Below, in pieces: positions 34,626 through 47,104 of a stretch of 64,000 bases of DNA. The stretch spans positions 1,116,001 to 1,180,000 of the forward strand of contig JALJCS010000018.1 of the NCBI GenBank assembly GCA_023055355.1, read 5' to 3'. Source of the stretch: Agelaius tricolor (Eukaryota > Chordata > Aves > Passeriformes > Icteridae). A program made the translations under genes and the position numbers. Positions within the stretch are counted from its first letter, which is position 1, and every line of letters starts with the position of its first letter. Under the pieces are notes generated by a model. It did not search any database. It worked only from the letters and a program-made list of their open reading frames with translations, and was not told where the DNA came from.

Positions 34626-37600
34626 TCTTCCCTTCCTCATTGACAGGATGCCACAAGAAATCCCCAACGTGAAAGCAGCCCACACCATGCTGAGCACGAA
34701 CATACACCAGCCATTAATCATTGCCGTGTGGCACAGGAGCAGCAGCCAGCGCCTTAAATCATCTGCATTTCAAACGAGGACTGTCAAAACACGAGCAGGG
34801 GCTTCAGACGAAGCAGCTCCGAGCCCTGTCCGAGCGGGAGGGGAAGGGCGGTGCTGAGTATTTTTAATTTCCATCAGGGGGAGCCTGTGCACAGAGGATC
34901 GGCGCTGGTGCCTCTCCAGCCCCAGAGGTTTCCCAGAGCTCACTGAGACCCTGGGGTGTGATTTGGGCTCCAGGTCCCGGAGCTCTCTCTCGTGTGAAGG
35001 ATTCAGAAACATTTCTGCGTTTACAGACCTGTCTGAGCTGTGCTCAGGAGCGAGATCTGTTTATCTAATTACGCTAGAGGAAGGTTAACATTTTTATTTA
35101 GCTGATGTATAATTCATACCACCAACAATGCAAACCACACTCTGTGGTTTGGAGGTTGACTCTCCCTGGTAAATATTAACATTTGTGGCATGAAAAATAA
35201 TTAGAGGGTTAGTGTCAAGATCTGTGTCAGGGTTATGTGGTAAAAGGCCCTAGACTGTAGGGCTTGGAATTAAAGACCTTGCTGTAATCAGACTTTACAA
35301 AACATCACCCTGGATCAAAGGGAAGTAATAGTTTCTATCTGTTATGGTAGCACTTGAGTAAGTAAATTGCTGGTAAAAAATTCAAAAAATTCAAACACTT
35401 CCCATTGGAGAGGTGGCAAAAAAGTCAAATGCAAATTGTCAGGTGTTATACAGAGTGAATCAGATGTTAAACACACTGAACTTCTTACACAACATATTAA
35501 AAAACCTCAGTTGAATAAAAAGCAATGAAAATCTAACACTGCAAAGGCCTCTGAGGTGTAACTTTAGAACTCTACTTCCAGTTCTCTTGGAGGGAAAAAT
35601 TGGCCTTCATGGTTAAACCTGTCCTGTGTCTGAGAAAAGAGCAGTGGCCACCCCTGAACACCGTGTGCAGCATCTGCTGAAGTTCTCTCACCTCCATCAT
35701 CCCCCAGGATTTCTGGGGTAAAGCCAAACTCCCACACTCAGCTTAAGGCCTCCTGTTAAATACTCTGAGCCAGCCCTGTGATACCCAGGAGCAGGAACCC
35801 ATCCTAAAAGGATCACTTGTCACTTTGTTTACACTCAGTTTTCAATGCCTGCTCTGTCACTGCTGTAACCAAGGTCAGTTCCTACAGCCAGTTCCCCAGT
35901 TCCTGCCTGTGTACCTGTCCTCCATGGAGGTGACCCCTGAAAACACCTGCCTGCACTCACAGGTTTCTAAAAAAGACTGATTTGGATGCCTTCCAAGAGG
36001 CTCAGCACATCAGAAAATCAGGTCTCTGATTTAGGGACCACCGAACCATTCAGGTGTATCTTTTACCAGGTCAGTCTTTCTATGAGATCCAGAACAAATT
36101 TGGGGTGTGCCCCCTCATACCCCAAACTGCAATAATGGATTTGGTTCTTCCAGTGCCTTTTCTGTCTCTCATAACTGATCTGGTGCAAGAACACTCTCTT
36201 GCATTTTGCAATTTAGGACATTTTGCAATTCAACAGGTGAGGCCATTAAAAAAAATAATAAAAATATAGTGACTATAAAGTCAGCTCTAGTGGCTTGAGT
36301 GCAGACATGAGGTGGCAAGAATCAAAGAGCTCAGTATATTAATTTTAAAGTAACTATGGAAAAGGCTGACTTCTATCTTCTGAAATCTTTCAGCTGAGTC
36401 TTACTAAAATATGTGCTCTACTCCTGCTAGTCTTATAGGCTTACTAGAGGATTCAAAGAGAATCAAAATGGTATCTCTTGGCTTTGAACATCTCTGGATC
36501 CTGTGTGAGCAAAGGAGTTGCCAAGGAATAGTCTCTTTTTGAATTCAAAGTAAAACACACCTACACCTCCAAGCTGGGCAGACAGCTACTGAGGAGATCC
36601 AATATCAGATCCCAGGCTTGTTTCCTCTGCCACAAGGCAAGGGCAGATCAGTCCAAAGAAAACTCCTCAGCAGATCGAAGCAGTTGGAAAAAAAATACAT
36701 TTACTTGTTAATGTCTCATAGTCTCAGATGTCTATGGTACAAAGGAAAGTATTTGAACAACTTAAAGGTTTTATGGTTAGAATAACATTCAATAAAAAAT
36801 ACATTTTTGCAGGACTGACTAAGGAACCACAGGCAGGCAGGAATTCCGGGAAAGCCCCCATTCCTCTGGGAGGAGCCAGGGGGGAGCAGGCAGAGGGGTC
36901 CCTGTGCTTCCCTGGCTCCCCAGAGACACAGGGAAGGGATGCTTGGGATTTTTACCTCTGGAAAACTCTTTGGTCAGGCAGCTGGGCTCAGTCTCAGAGA
37001 TGCAGCTTTCTGCTAGCAAAATCCCCAATCCAAACACTGGGTGCTATGTTTGCAATCTCCCAAAAAATCTGACGTGTTCCATGTGCCACTAAACCCCCCC
37101 ATATCTGTGAGCTTGCCTAGAACAAAGTCGTGAACTCTTGGAGCAACAACTGGCTCTTGGACAGAGAGGTTCTGGGCCAAGCTTCAAATACCCCACCCCG
37201 TGATTTATGGATTGGTATCCAAAGCAGAGCAGCAGATTTACTGTTTCTTGTCATTTACAGAGCTGAAACCAGGTGAGATTCAGGGTTTTTAATGAGTTTG
37301 ACCTAGAATTTGAAAATCCCTTTGATGCCCAAATTCAAAGTGAATTTGAGTCAGAGAAATGAGCCCACATGAACCAGGCCCAAGAATGCATCCCCTCAAA
37401 GCCCTGTGAAGTGAAAGCACAACTTTGCAGCAGCTTTTGTTGACATCTTCCCTTGCAGCACCTTTCTAAAACTTCTGACTGCCCAAATGCAAAATGTCCT
37501 CACCTCACTATTCACAAATGGCCTTTAAAAAATATTCAGAGGTCTGGTTATACATTACATGAGCATTATGAGAATGCAATGTCTGGCACCAGCATCTTGC

Positions 37601-37770
37601 AGGCTTTCCAGGAGTTATATTCTCTCTGTTTCTGTTTGCATCAGTCAATGCCAGCATAAACTAAAGGGGTATTTAAGTGAAGAGAAGTGGGAAATACAAA
37701 AAACTAAAGGAACATCTGCATAATATTTCCGTGTGTTTCCCTGAAAAGTATCTTCCCACACTCAAGAGCA
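34626..37770. other. Unique sequence; AT-rich block 35.05-35.55 kb
   Basis: CpG-bearing sequence at 34.76-35.0 kb passes into an AT-rich, open-frame-free block at 35.05-35.55 kb with ATTA cores (for example TTATCTAATTACGC near 35060), a conserved-element candidate. The rest is ordinary unique DNA. Confidence 0.45.
35131..35151. promoter_or_regulatory. Palindrome of two RUNX-type sites
   Basis: CAAACCACA (35131-35139) and TGTGGTTTG (35143-35151) are exact inverted arms around CTC. TGTGGTTT is the RUNX-family core, so two sites face each other. It sits in AT-rich, repeat-free sequence. Binding is inference. Confidence 0.35.
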
Positions 37771-37771
37771 C

Positions 37772-37930
37772 CAGACCCACCAGTTCTCTGGCAGTGGGAG
37801 CCATTCCCTGTGTCCTGTCCCTCCATCCCTTGTCCCCAGTCCCTCTCCAGCTCTCCTGGAGCCCCTTTAGGCTCTGGAAGGGGCTCTGAGCTCTCCCTGG
37901 AGCCTTCTCCCCCCGAGTGACTTGAGCCCT
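37772..37930 (-). mobile_element. CR1 LINE internal/3' fragment
   Basis: Antisense sequence. Read on the minus strand, it contains GGCTCCAGGGAGAGCTCAGA, then GCCCCTTCCAGAGCCTAAAG and GGGCTCCAGGAGAGCTGGAG, then GGGACTGGGGACAAGGGATG and GAGGGACAGGACACAGGGAA. This is the segment that, in passerine CR1 copies, lies just before the common tail seen at 27.7 kb. The tail itself is missing here. Confidence 0.75.
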
Positions 37931-40489
37931 GGTTGTGATGCTGAGCTGAGCTCTCCAGAACTGAAGCTCACAGTTTTTCATTTTAGAAACTGCATGTGGC
38001 ACAAGCTTGAAAATCCCCTCTACTGCAAGTTACCATGAAACTTCTGCTAAGGACAATAGAGGGAACCAAACCATGAAAAAATGAAAGCCTAAAAGTCCCA
38101 CTTTGGCTGAGCAAACCTGGCTGTACAGCCCTCTCCAAGAGATGGTACAGAAAAGCTTCTTGGAAGCCACCTGAGAAACTTCTCTGGTGCGTGGCAGTGC
38201 CAGCTGACACAACGGAAAGCACACAGGGCATGTTTCAAGAAATCACTTCACTTGGAAAAAGCACTATGAGCAATGCTTTTTTCTGAGAACTAATTTTCCA
38301 AATAGAAGGTTCATTTTCTTCCTCAGGACATTTTCTCCCTTCAGCTGTAAACTCGACAATTTACATCTGAAGTAGCCTTAAGATTCTACTAAGTCAAAAT
38401 CAAGGCAAGTGTTCTGAGGCATTCATTCTTTCTGAGACATTTCTTCTTTGGAAAATGAGAGACCCAACAGAAACTGAAAGATTTTATTGCAAGTGACAGA
38501 ACATCAGGCTCAGTGATGGAAGCCTCAGCCTTGGTGTTAAGGAACATAAAGCTCCTGACTCCAATTAAGATTTGTTCCATTTATATGGGCAGAAAATTGG
38601 GTCTTTTGAAAGAAAAGTCATCGGGCTTCAGGCAGCAGCCATGGCAGGGAGACACCACGTGGAAATTGCTTTTATTTCAGTTCCCAAGACATCAATCCTA
38701 AAGGAAAGGCTATAGGTGCTGACAAGCTTCAGCACTACAGATTAAACCAGGACAGGAAAAGTAATTAAGGGTGAAAAACAAACAAAGGAATATTTTAGCT
38801 CTCTTGGGACCGAAAGGCTCTTTTGCCTGGCATTATCGGTCTTCTCACACAAACTTTTAGCTTTGCTGAGGAGAATACTAGATTCTCCCTGGCATGCCAA
38901 GTCCTGAATCCATCATGAAAATCTATTTTGGAAATCTTTCTATCACAATATTAAAGGAAAACCTTGTGTTGACAAAAGTGCCTGTTGCATTCAGTGCAGC
39001 GTTTCCATGTTTGTTGTGTTGAGAAACATGAAGGAGGTTGGGACCAAGGGATTTATAAAAGTTAAGAAAACTCCATCCCTTTAATCTGAAATCTGCCTCA
39101 CTTTGCCCTGAGGTTGACATTTATTGTTTAAAAATGTTGAGAAAATGTGCTGAGGAATTGCCCATTCCCATCAGTGTAAGTATGAAATGTTTAAAGTGCA
39201 CATTTTTCATCTGGTGCCAGCTCCAGGCCCGCAGCCAGGTCCTGTTTGACAACCAGATGGGCAACACAAAGGGGTTCCCCTCATGGAAACGTTTGGATGT
39301 GGGAGCTGGCACAGCCCCTGGCTCACAGCCCTCCCTGCCAGGAGCTGGGCTCAGGTGTGTGCAGGACACCCAGCAGGAGCAGTGCCACGCTGAGCCATCC
39401 CAGGGAATGCCAGAGGGCAACCTGGGGGTCATTTTCCATTGCACTGGAATCCCAGAGCTGCTCCAGGGCTTTTCATGGAAGTGATTTTAAGAGGGAAAAT
39501 GAAAGCAGAGGCCCCATGGCCTGGAGGTGAAGCAGTGCTGGTGTGTGGGTTTGAGATGCTCAGTATGAGCACTGCCCCTGCCCCAAGGTGCCACATAAAC
39601 AAATCAGGGTTGCATCTGCTTCACTGATTTCTGCACTGAATCAAATTAACACGCAAAAATAGAATTAATCTCTTTTTACTGGCCAAAATCTATGGATGAA
39701 ATAATCTCTACTTACAAGAGCAGGGGGCTCACTTCCCCTCCTGAGCACAGAAGTGCAAAAAGGATAAAAATGTGTGCTGATTTCTTGGGCAGAGAACAGA
39801 AAATAATTTCATTTCAAAGATGTTTTAGAAACTTTGTAAATTAAATGGGTAGTGCTCTACTTAGGGCCATCCTTGCATGGTTTGCAGGATTTACTATTGT
39901 TAATCTCTACTGATTGTGAGGTTTGAGCTGTACAGATACTCCCACCTCAGGGTCACCCTGTAATGGCAAGACCTGCTCCTTGTTTATAGTGGATTGGGAA
40001 ATAAATGTGTTGTTACCTCCTTATCTCCCTGTTAACAGTGCAGAGACAGTGGTTTGGGTTTGCAGAGGGTGGGAAATGCTGAAATGGGAAAAGGCAGATT
40101 TTCTTCCCTATTCCCTGAGCTGAAAGCTCCCAGAACATTCCTGTCTGGGACTCAGCATCTAGCACCAGCAGAACAACTGCTGAACTGGGAGCTGTATTTC
40201 TTCCAGACATTAACATCCACTAAATGATCATCTTCCCTCCACACTGGGAACCTGCACACATCCAGTAAAACAGGCTGGAATGACAATAGCAGCACATTGC
40301 CTGATTCTCTTGCCTGGCAGAACCTGCTGCTAGAGAGTTTAACAATTTGGGGATGCAACTGAGTTTGGCCCTGCCATGTGGCACACTGGCTGGAGAACGG
40401 AGTCAGGAGAGGTTGTGCCAGAGGACTTGACTAAACAGCACTGAAATCCCGGGCTGTTCCCAGACCTGCGAACAGGACATGATCTCTCT
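37931..40489. other. Unique sequence, no gene recognised
   Basis: Ordinary single-copy-looking DNA. Open frames are short and unrecognised. Confidence 0.55.
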
Positions 40490-40870
40490 GCCCTATTTTG
40501 TGTCAATCCTTCATGTTGTCAAGCTGGCTGCCAAATGAATGGCTGCCAAGCAAATTGACCTTGTCAGTTTTAAACCACCAATTATCATCATTACATTATT
40601 GAAAACAGCACTGTGCCTGGAATTACACCAGTAGGAAGATGCTCTCTGATACAATTTTGTTCCCATATGGAAATCAACCGATTAGTCCACAGCACCTTTA
40701 CACTGATTTAAAGTCTGCATCATGCAGCTCATGCTGTTGTAATCATAATATTCTTATCCCTGGGAAAGACTGGGAGGCAGCTAAACATTGAAACAAGTGA
40801 GTTTCTTTATTTTATATAAAATAAAGAAATATTTGCTGCTTCCAAATTCAAATAATGTCCTTACAGCAGC
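40490..40870. other. AT-rich block, possible conserved non-coding DNA
   Basis: Repeat-free and open-frame-poor, with clustered ATTA/TAAT cores (for example CCAATTATCATCATTACATT near 40578). It includes the 28-bp palindrome described separately. Conservation is suspected from character alone. Confidence 0.3.
40802..40829. repeat. 28-bp perfect AT-rich palindrome
   Basis: TTTCTTTATTTTAT (40802-40815) is followed directly by its exact reverse complement ATAAAATAAAGAAA (40816-40829), with no spacer. It could form a cruciform or hairpin and contains TATATAAAAT at its centre. Confidence 0.95.
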
Positions 40871-43800
40871 TGAGTCCAAACCTGCACACTGAGATCAATG
40901 CACATTGATCAAAGGACCCAAGAAGGGTCTTGTTTTCATGTGATGTTCATCACCCAAGGGGTCAGGGAGCCCCTTTGTTTTCAGACACAGGAGTGGCTGC
41001 ACTGAGCCAGCTTTGGGGCAGAGCAGTAACCCCAGAGGCAGAGCCTTCTACCCTATACCCACCTGAGGGAATGGTGACTTCCCTGGGTACCCTTTGTGCC
41101 TCTAATACCCATCTTTTATGCTTCCACATTACTTGCAATCACTTACAGCTCATAACAAACAAAAAATGCTTTGGTCCCCCCTCCCAGATACACTCAGGAA
41201 AAGAAAAGGAGAACACACAGTGAAAACCCCAAATTCTACGCTTGCAACCCATCAGGGAGAGGTTTGAGCTCCAAACCCTCACCAATAACCAGAGAGGACC
41301 TGAGCATTCTGCCAAGCTGTACCTCTGCACACAGTCAGAGGCTGAAACGGGTCTGGTTAGTGCGAGCACCGAGTGATATCATCCGTAACACTGCAGGAGA
41401 AGCTTTAAAAGCAGATTCCTACAGAAATAATCAATCATCTGCTGGGCTGGCCGGCAGCCAGGGTGACGCTATCGCAGCATCTCCAGCGCAGCTGAGCCGG
41501 GCATTCCCCCGGGGCGTTTGCTTTGGGAAGGGATGCTGCTCTCCACAGCGGCCACAGCTGGGCCCCAGCCAGGGCTGGCACCCAGCCCGGGAGCGCTGAT
41601 CCCCGGGGACACCGAGCTGGAGCTCTGCCTGCTCCAGGGGCAGGGACAGCAGCCCTGAGCTGGAGCTGCTCCTTCCTGCAGGGCTCACAGGGCCATGAGG
41701 CACCAGCTGAGCCATGCACAGACCTGGGAGCCTCGTGCTTCAGTTCTGCTCCACTGCTGCCGAGTCCCTGCAGCTGCAGGAGCAGGAGGCACCTGCAGCC
41801 CCCTGCCCAGGCTGGGCTCCAGCACATCTCCCAGGGAGGCTGGAGGAGGACGCTCTGTGGGTTTATGCAAAAACAAATGTCCGTGTGGACCCCTTACACT
41901 GTAAATACTTACTTCCATGTGCCCCAAAATTCAGATTTAGCCTTGAATTTTATTAAATGTGCCACAGGAAATAAAACCTTTCATGCCAGTGATTTGGAGA
42001 GAACAAATGCTCCCAGGTGCTTGGCTAGCAGCAAACCCCTCTTATTTCCAAGCCCAGCCATTCCCAGCAGCCCATCATTCCTATGGCAGCAGCAGCACCC
42101 ATCCATTATTACAACATTATGTGGTTTATTTACTTCTTTACTTCCTGTTACTCCCTGCCTGCATCCTGTTCTGCTGGGCTCCCAGAGAGGCAGCTCCCAC
42201 CAACAGATTTGTTGTCTGACTTGCTATTTGTACCTAGAGCAACTTCTGCATCCAGAATAACCCTCCCCACTCAGAAATGTTAATCCCATAGATCCTCCAG
42301 CATCTTTTAGTGATTTTCCCACTTCTTCCATGGCCTAAGCTGCCTTCCCTGAACAGTTATAAACTTTCCTTGCCAAAACACCACTCAACCAAAAACCCCA
42401 AATCATCTGCAGGGCCCTGTGTTTTCCAGATTTCCCTCTTGGTTATGTGAAGGTCAAACATGTTCCCCAAGGTTTTATTCCATGGATTTCTTCATGTGCT
42501 GCAGTCAGGCTTCACTGCACAGACATTTGTGCAGGGACTGATCTCAGTGCAGAAACCTCTGGCTCTGGAGCCTGGCTGAGTTGCTTTGCCTCAGGGAAAC
42601 TGCCAGGCTGAAAGTTACGGCAGGGACTGGACATCAGCTCTGAAATCTCCTTCCAAGGTCAAAACACTCCTAAAACTAACGACAGGTCAGGCTAGAGAAG
42701 TATTTCTAACTTGGTCTACAGTTACAACAAACAAACCCCAGTTCAGTTCTGCTGAAAATTATTCTGGTTATTCAACCCCCAAAATGCCTCTAAACAGCTT
42801 TTGATGCTCAAACTTCCCCTGTGTTCAGGGAAGCCCACATGCATCCATCACATGCACTATGTTGCTATTGGAGCAGGATGAACAAAGGCACAACTTAAAT
42901 AAAAAATCTGCTGGTGAAGTTCCTTGCACAGGAGTGTCTCAGCTGAAATCATTCTCTGTCTGACAGCAGGGCATCCTCTGCCTTTCTGGCTCAGAGACCT
43001 GTGGGCTTCACTGCTCTCCTAGCTTCACACCAGCAGTTTTCAATGGCTCTTTCAAACCCCTTTCCCAAGGACTTTGAAGAACCTGTATCCATCTTTTTCC
43101 AAAAATACCACCCACTTAACACAAGATGGCACCGCTGACCACCTCAGGGCTGAATGCGAGCCCAGGTACGCAGGACAGGTTTAGATCTGTTTATTCAACT
43201 CATTTATGGCTCCTGAAAAGCCTCTCCTGCTGCTTCTCCTCCCCATCCCTCACTGTGCTTCGTCACAGACACAAATCTGTCCTCTTCCTTCATCTTCCAA
43301 CAGCCCCTTAGTCAAAACAAGCTAAAATCTTCCCCAAAAATTTTTAATTCCCTAATTAAGGCTGGCAATACCCTGATTAATAAATGTGAAGAGAAGGAAT
43401 TGTGATACATCAGACTCACTCAGTGTAGTACCACATCTCTCTTATTTTGCAGTACGAGCAGCTCCCAAGCTTTGCTCCAGTGAGAGGTGAAGGATGTCCC
43501 ACAAAACCTCCTGTAAACCAAAATCCAGGAGCTCTGTGGAGTCTGAGTGAGCTGCCAGCCTGGGCTGGGCACTCAGCACCACCAGGCTGGAACCAGCCCT
43601 TCCTGATCCATCACACAAAACTCCTCTGATGGGACTGGCTTTCAGTCACCACCAATCTGGACCCCATTACAAAAGGGGGGAACAAAAATAGGTTGACTTG
43701 ATATTAGCATTTCTCTTGAGTCCCCGGGAAGCAGAAAGACTGGGGGAAGGGTGAATTCCTTCCCTATACAACTGAGAATTACATCCTTTCTCTGGAATGT

Positions 43801-44448
43801 TTAAGCTAATTTGGAGAATTTAACAGATATTAATGTTCTTGTTGCAGAGTCATACTCACCAGTCCACAGCCTGAGATGAATTACTTGTGAATCTTGTTCT
43901 ATTTCCATAGTTCTCTCTTGAAACAAGGCATGTTTTATAGCACTTTATACTTTTTTTTTTAAAGTAGATTCCCCAAATCATTGCCCTTCTGTGAAGTCCA
44001 TGACATTCCTTAAGCTGTTTTATACCTAGACAGGACTGAAATCTCCAGAGCCCACTCAAAGGTACATTCTCCTGGTTTCTCATTCCTTGAGGATACACAG
44101 GCAGAACTTGCCCTGTGTGTATTCTCCAGGCTCACATTTTCCAGCACCTCCCCTCCCCTTAATGCTTCAAAGTGCTTCCGCAAAGAATCCAAACCCACAG
44201 GCCAAACTTCTGCGGTTCTCACAAAATATCCCCCAATCACAACTGAATGACCAACTGGCTTTACTGGGCTTGAATCTCACCCTCAGCTGCAGAACAACTC
44301 CTCAGCTTTCAGGTGAGCTAACTCATTGTCCAGCTCTACCACTTGAGTGCTACTGAAAAAAAAAAAGGTTCAGCAATAATCTTTCAGGGCCACACCTGGG
44401 TATGTCTAGAAAGGTTCCTCCTACACTCAAGTCCAGAGTTACAGAAAT
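40871..44448. other. Unique sequence; CpG-rich patch 41.34-41.62 kb
   Basis: A CpG-bearing patch (41340-41620) lies in otherwise ordinary DNA. The 245-codon plus-strand frame 41523-42260 overlaps minus-strand frames in the same GC-rich stretch and matches nothing known. No other feature recognised. Confidence 0.45.
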
Positions 44449-44605
44449 CATCCCAGCATCCCAGACTGGTTGGGGTTGGAAGGGACTTTAAAGTCCATCC
44501 CATTCCACCCCTGCCATGGCAGGGACACCTCCCACTGTCCCAGGCTGCTCCAAGCCCCCCTGTCCAACCTGGCCTGGGATACTGCCAGGGATGGAGGAGC
44601 CTCTT
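44449..44605 (-). mobile_element. CR1 LINE 3'-end fragment
   Basis: Antisense CR1 tail. The plus strand starts at CATCCCAGACTGGTTGGGGT, then TGGAAGGGACTTTAAAGTCC, passes CCTGCCATGGCAGGGACACC, then TCCCACTGTCCCAGGCTGCT, and stops near GGGATACTGCCAGGGATGGA. Short and truncated. Confidence 0.9.
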
Positions 44606-46866
44606 TTGTCCTCACTAACATATGAACACATCAAAATTATAACTCTGATGAAAACCCAGTGGTTAATAAAACTCACAACTTATCCAGCATCAAGTGATTA
44701 ATTCCATTTTCTATTACATGCACCAGAGCTTTGCTGTTCAGGCAGTGGCCCAGCAGGGAAACCTGCAGGCCTCATTCCCAGTGCTCCTCACATACTGGTA
44801 CAAAGGGATATCAAACATCCAGTGTTGTAGGAGAACATGCTCAGAGTGTAAAAGTTTGTGGTTAAAACACCAGCAAAGCATCTCTTAAGAAGTGCATTTT
44901 GCCTCAAAATCAGGTTTAATTTCTCTTTTAATAAGCATTTCTGGAATGTTTTCACCAGGACAGGAACTGAAATCGAGTCAAAAGATTTTTCCTATTAAAA
45001 GGAATTCAGGTGTAACCCCAAATTGCAAATTTCTCCTGAATTCATCCTCGTTGATTCCATTTGGTTCAGGTTTGGTACTTGCAGCAGTGTCTCCTGGTTC
45101 CCAGAGGCAGCAGGAGTGACCTGTTCTCTGGCAGGGGGGAACTGTTATGTTTCCATCACAATGCACAAGCTCCACTCTGAGAGGGCAAGCAGGCAAGGGG
45201 CCAAGAGCAGAATAGCTCTGCTTTGCAGTCATTTCTGAGCCAAGATATTTGCTTTGCTTTTCAAAAGCATGAGTGGTCAGAAAGCCCTGCTTGGAAATTG
45301 AAACCATCCTGCACGCACCTCTCTGTGCAGTGAGGCTGAGCAGCCTGTGGATTACATGACTCATGCAGCGTGGGGACTGCAGCTGCCCTATCAATAATGC
45401 TCTCAGCTTATATTTCTCATTTGCACCTCACTGCTTTTCCTGCCTTGATCACTTGGTGAGGAGCAAGGCTGCAGGTCCCTGCAGGGAGCCATGTGCTGAG
45501 GAGCTCACTGGACAGCCCATGCCCATCTCTATCGCTCTGGGACAGCTGCTCCTGATCCACCTGCCCTCCCAAGGGGCCTGAGCAGCCCCTGGAATCTGTG
45601 GGGCAGCACCTGGGGTGTGTGGGACAGCCCCAGCCCTCTGTGCTGCAGCAGCCCGTGCCATGCTGGGGGTTGCCTGACACTGCCCCAGCTATCCAGGGCT
45701 TGCTTTCATCTCAGGAGCAGCCTGAAGTATTTTTCAACCTGTAGCATTTCTGTTTTATGGCTGTCCAAATGCTGCAATGTTCTGCTGGTATTACTATAAA
45801 AATCCAGGGGGAAAAGCTTAAGCTGAATTAATTCTGTGCAGATTGTGATTCTCCATGGGTTAACTCAGTTTTTCGCGCTGACTCAGTCAAGTTTGGCCTC
45901 TTCTGCCTGCAGACTCTGGGTTACAGCCCCACTGTCTGTACTGGGGTTGATCTCAGGGTAATTTATGAGGAGGGATGAAAGTGGGGGACAACATCTCATT
46001 GTTCTTTTTAAAACACTGGGAGGCTCTACGTGCCCAGCACAGGCTCCACTCGATCCACCCCTGCTGTCCACAGTTAACTCGTGCTGGTTCGAAATGGGAA
46101 TTTTGGTAAAACCCGCAGTATTTCATATCCACAGGCTATAATGTCCACGGCCTCCCTCCCTCGGCAAGCCAGCCTAGATGGTGAGCCTGATTGGGAATTA
46201 ATTAAAGCTGCAGTCTAGGGAGAAGGGCTGCCAGGAGGAGCTGGGCTCCCCCCAGCCGCTGTGGGCTCAAGCCCATTCCACTCTGCTCATTCTCCTGTCA
46301 CAGCCACCTGCACATCCCCGAGACCACGACCCTTACAACCCAATCCACAACTGAGCATTCCCCTTTATTTCTGCAGAGCGCCTTGTGCAACCCTCATGCA
46401 CTGCATGTGGCATTTCCCTTTGCTCTAAAACCCAGAATAAAATCCCATGGACCCCAGGCTGGAACATCCCATCCCAGCAGATCTTCTGTAAGAAAGCAAG
46501 CTGGAACAGGCCAGGAAATGCACAGAATAAGACATGGCTACTTTTAGACACTCGACAGCAGCCATAAAGCAAACTTGGGATGCTCACAACAGGTAGCAGC
46601 TGCTTGCAGGGACGTTGAACGGGCCCCACATGCTGCTGCTAATGAAATAATCTGAGGTCAAACCAATATTTGTGTAGAACCACTGTGTTTATCTCCATAC
46701 GTCAAGATAGCACACACAAATATTTATCTTCCCTGAAACCATTTTAAACAGAGTATTCCTACCGATTGGAGTGCTGCCGAAATCCTCAGCAGCCACTTCC
46801 TGGAGAATCCTGCAATTCCCGGGACAGTTCCCTCGGTTTGCGGCTGGACAGAGCCGGGAGCTTTGG
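44606..46866. other. Unique sequence with a clean AT/CpG block near 46.1 kb
   Basis: Mostly ordinary DNA. A compound AP-1/MARE-like TGACTCAGTCA lies at 45879-45889. The block 46080-46220 (for example GATTGGGAATTAATTAAAGC near 46190) is repeat-free and conserved-looking. No gene recognised. Confidence 0.45.
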
Positions 46867-46867
46867 G

Positions 46868-47104
46868 CTTTCAGCACATCACCTGCTGCTGTTATCAGCA
46901 CATCTCAAGCTGTTGTTATCAGCACATCTCCAGTTGTAGTTATCAGCACATCTCCAGCTGTAGTTATCAGCACATCTCCAGTTGTAGTTATCAGCACATC
47001 TCGAGCTGTTGTTATCAGCACATCTCCAGCTGCTATCAGCACATCTGCAGCTGCTGTTATCAGCACACCTAGAGCTGTTGTTATCAGCACATCTGGAGCT
47101 GTTT
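46868..47104. repeat. 24-bp minisatellite, 10 units, GATA plus E-box motif per unit
   Basis: Units read GTTATCAGCACATCTC followed by CAGCTGTA, CAGTTGTA, GAGCTGTT or similar. The first unit is degenerate (TTTCAGCACATCACCTGCTG) and one is 3 bases short. TTATCA (TGATAA on the other strand) is a GATA-factor core, and CAGCTG/CAGTTG is an E-box core. Nine units keep TATCA, and several keep a perfect E-box. Because 24 is a multiple of 3, all frames stay in phase, which explains the open frames seen on both strands (up to 201 codons). Confidence 0.95.

Noticed and set aside
41523..42260. 245-codon plus-strand frame
   Set aside because: It lies in a stop-poor GC-rich patch that is also open on the minus strand. 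No domain is seen.
46082..46100. GGTTCGAAAT resembling a tRNA B box
   Set aside because: No A box at the right distance and no acceptor-stem pairing around it.
46868..47104. Regular short repeats resembling a CRISPR array
   Set aside because: Units are contiguous without unique spacers, sequence context is vertebrate, and no cas genes exist.
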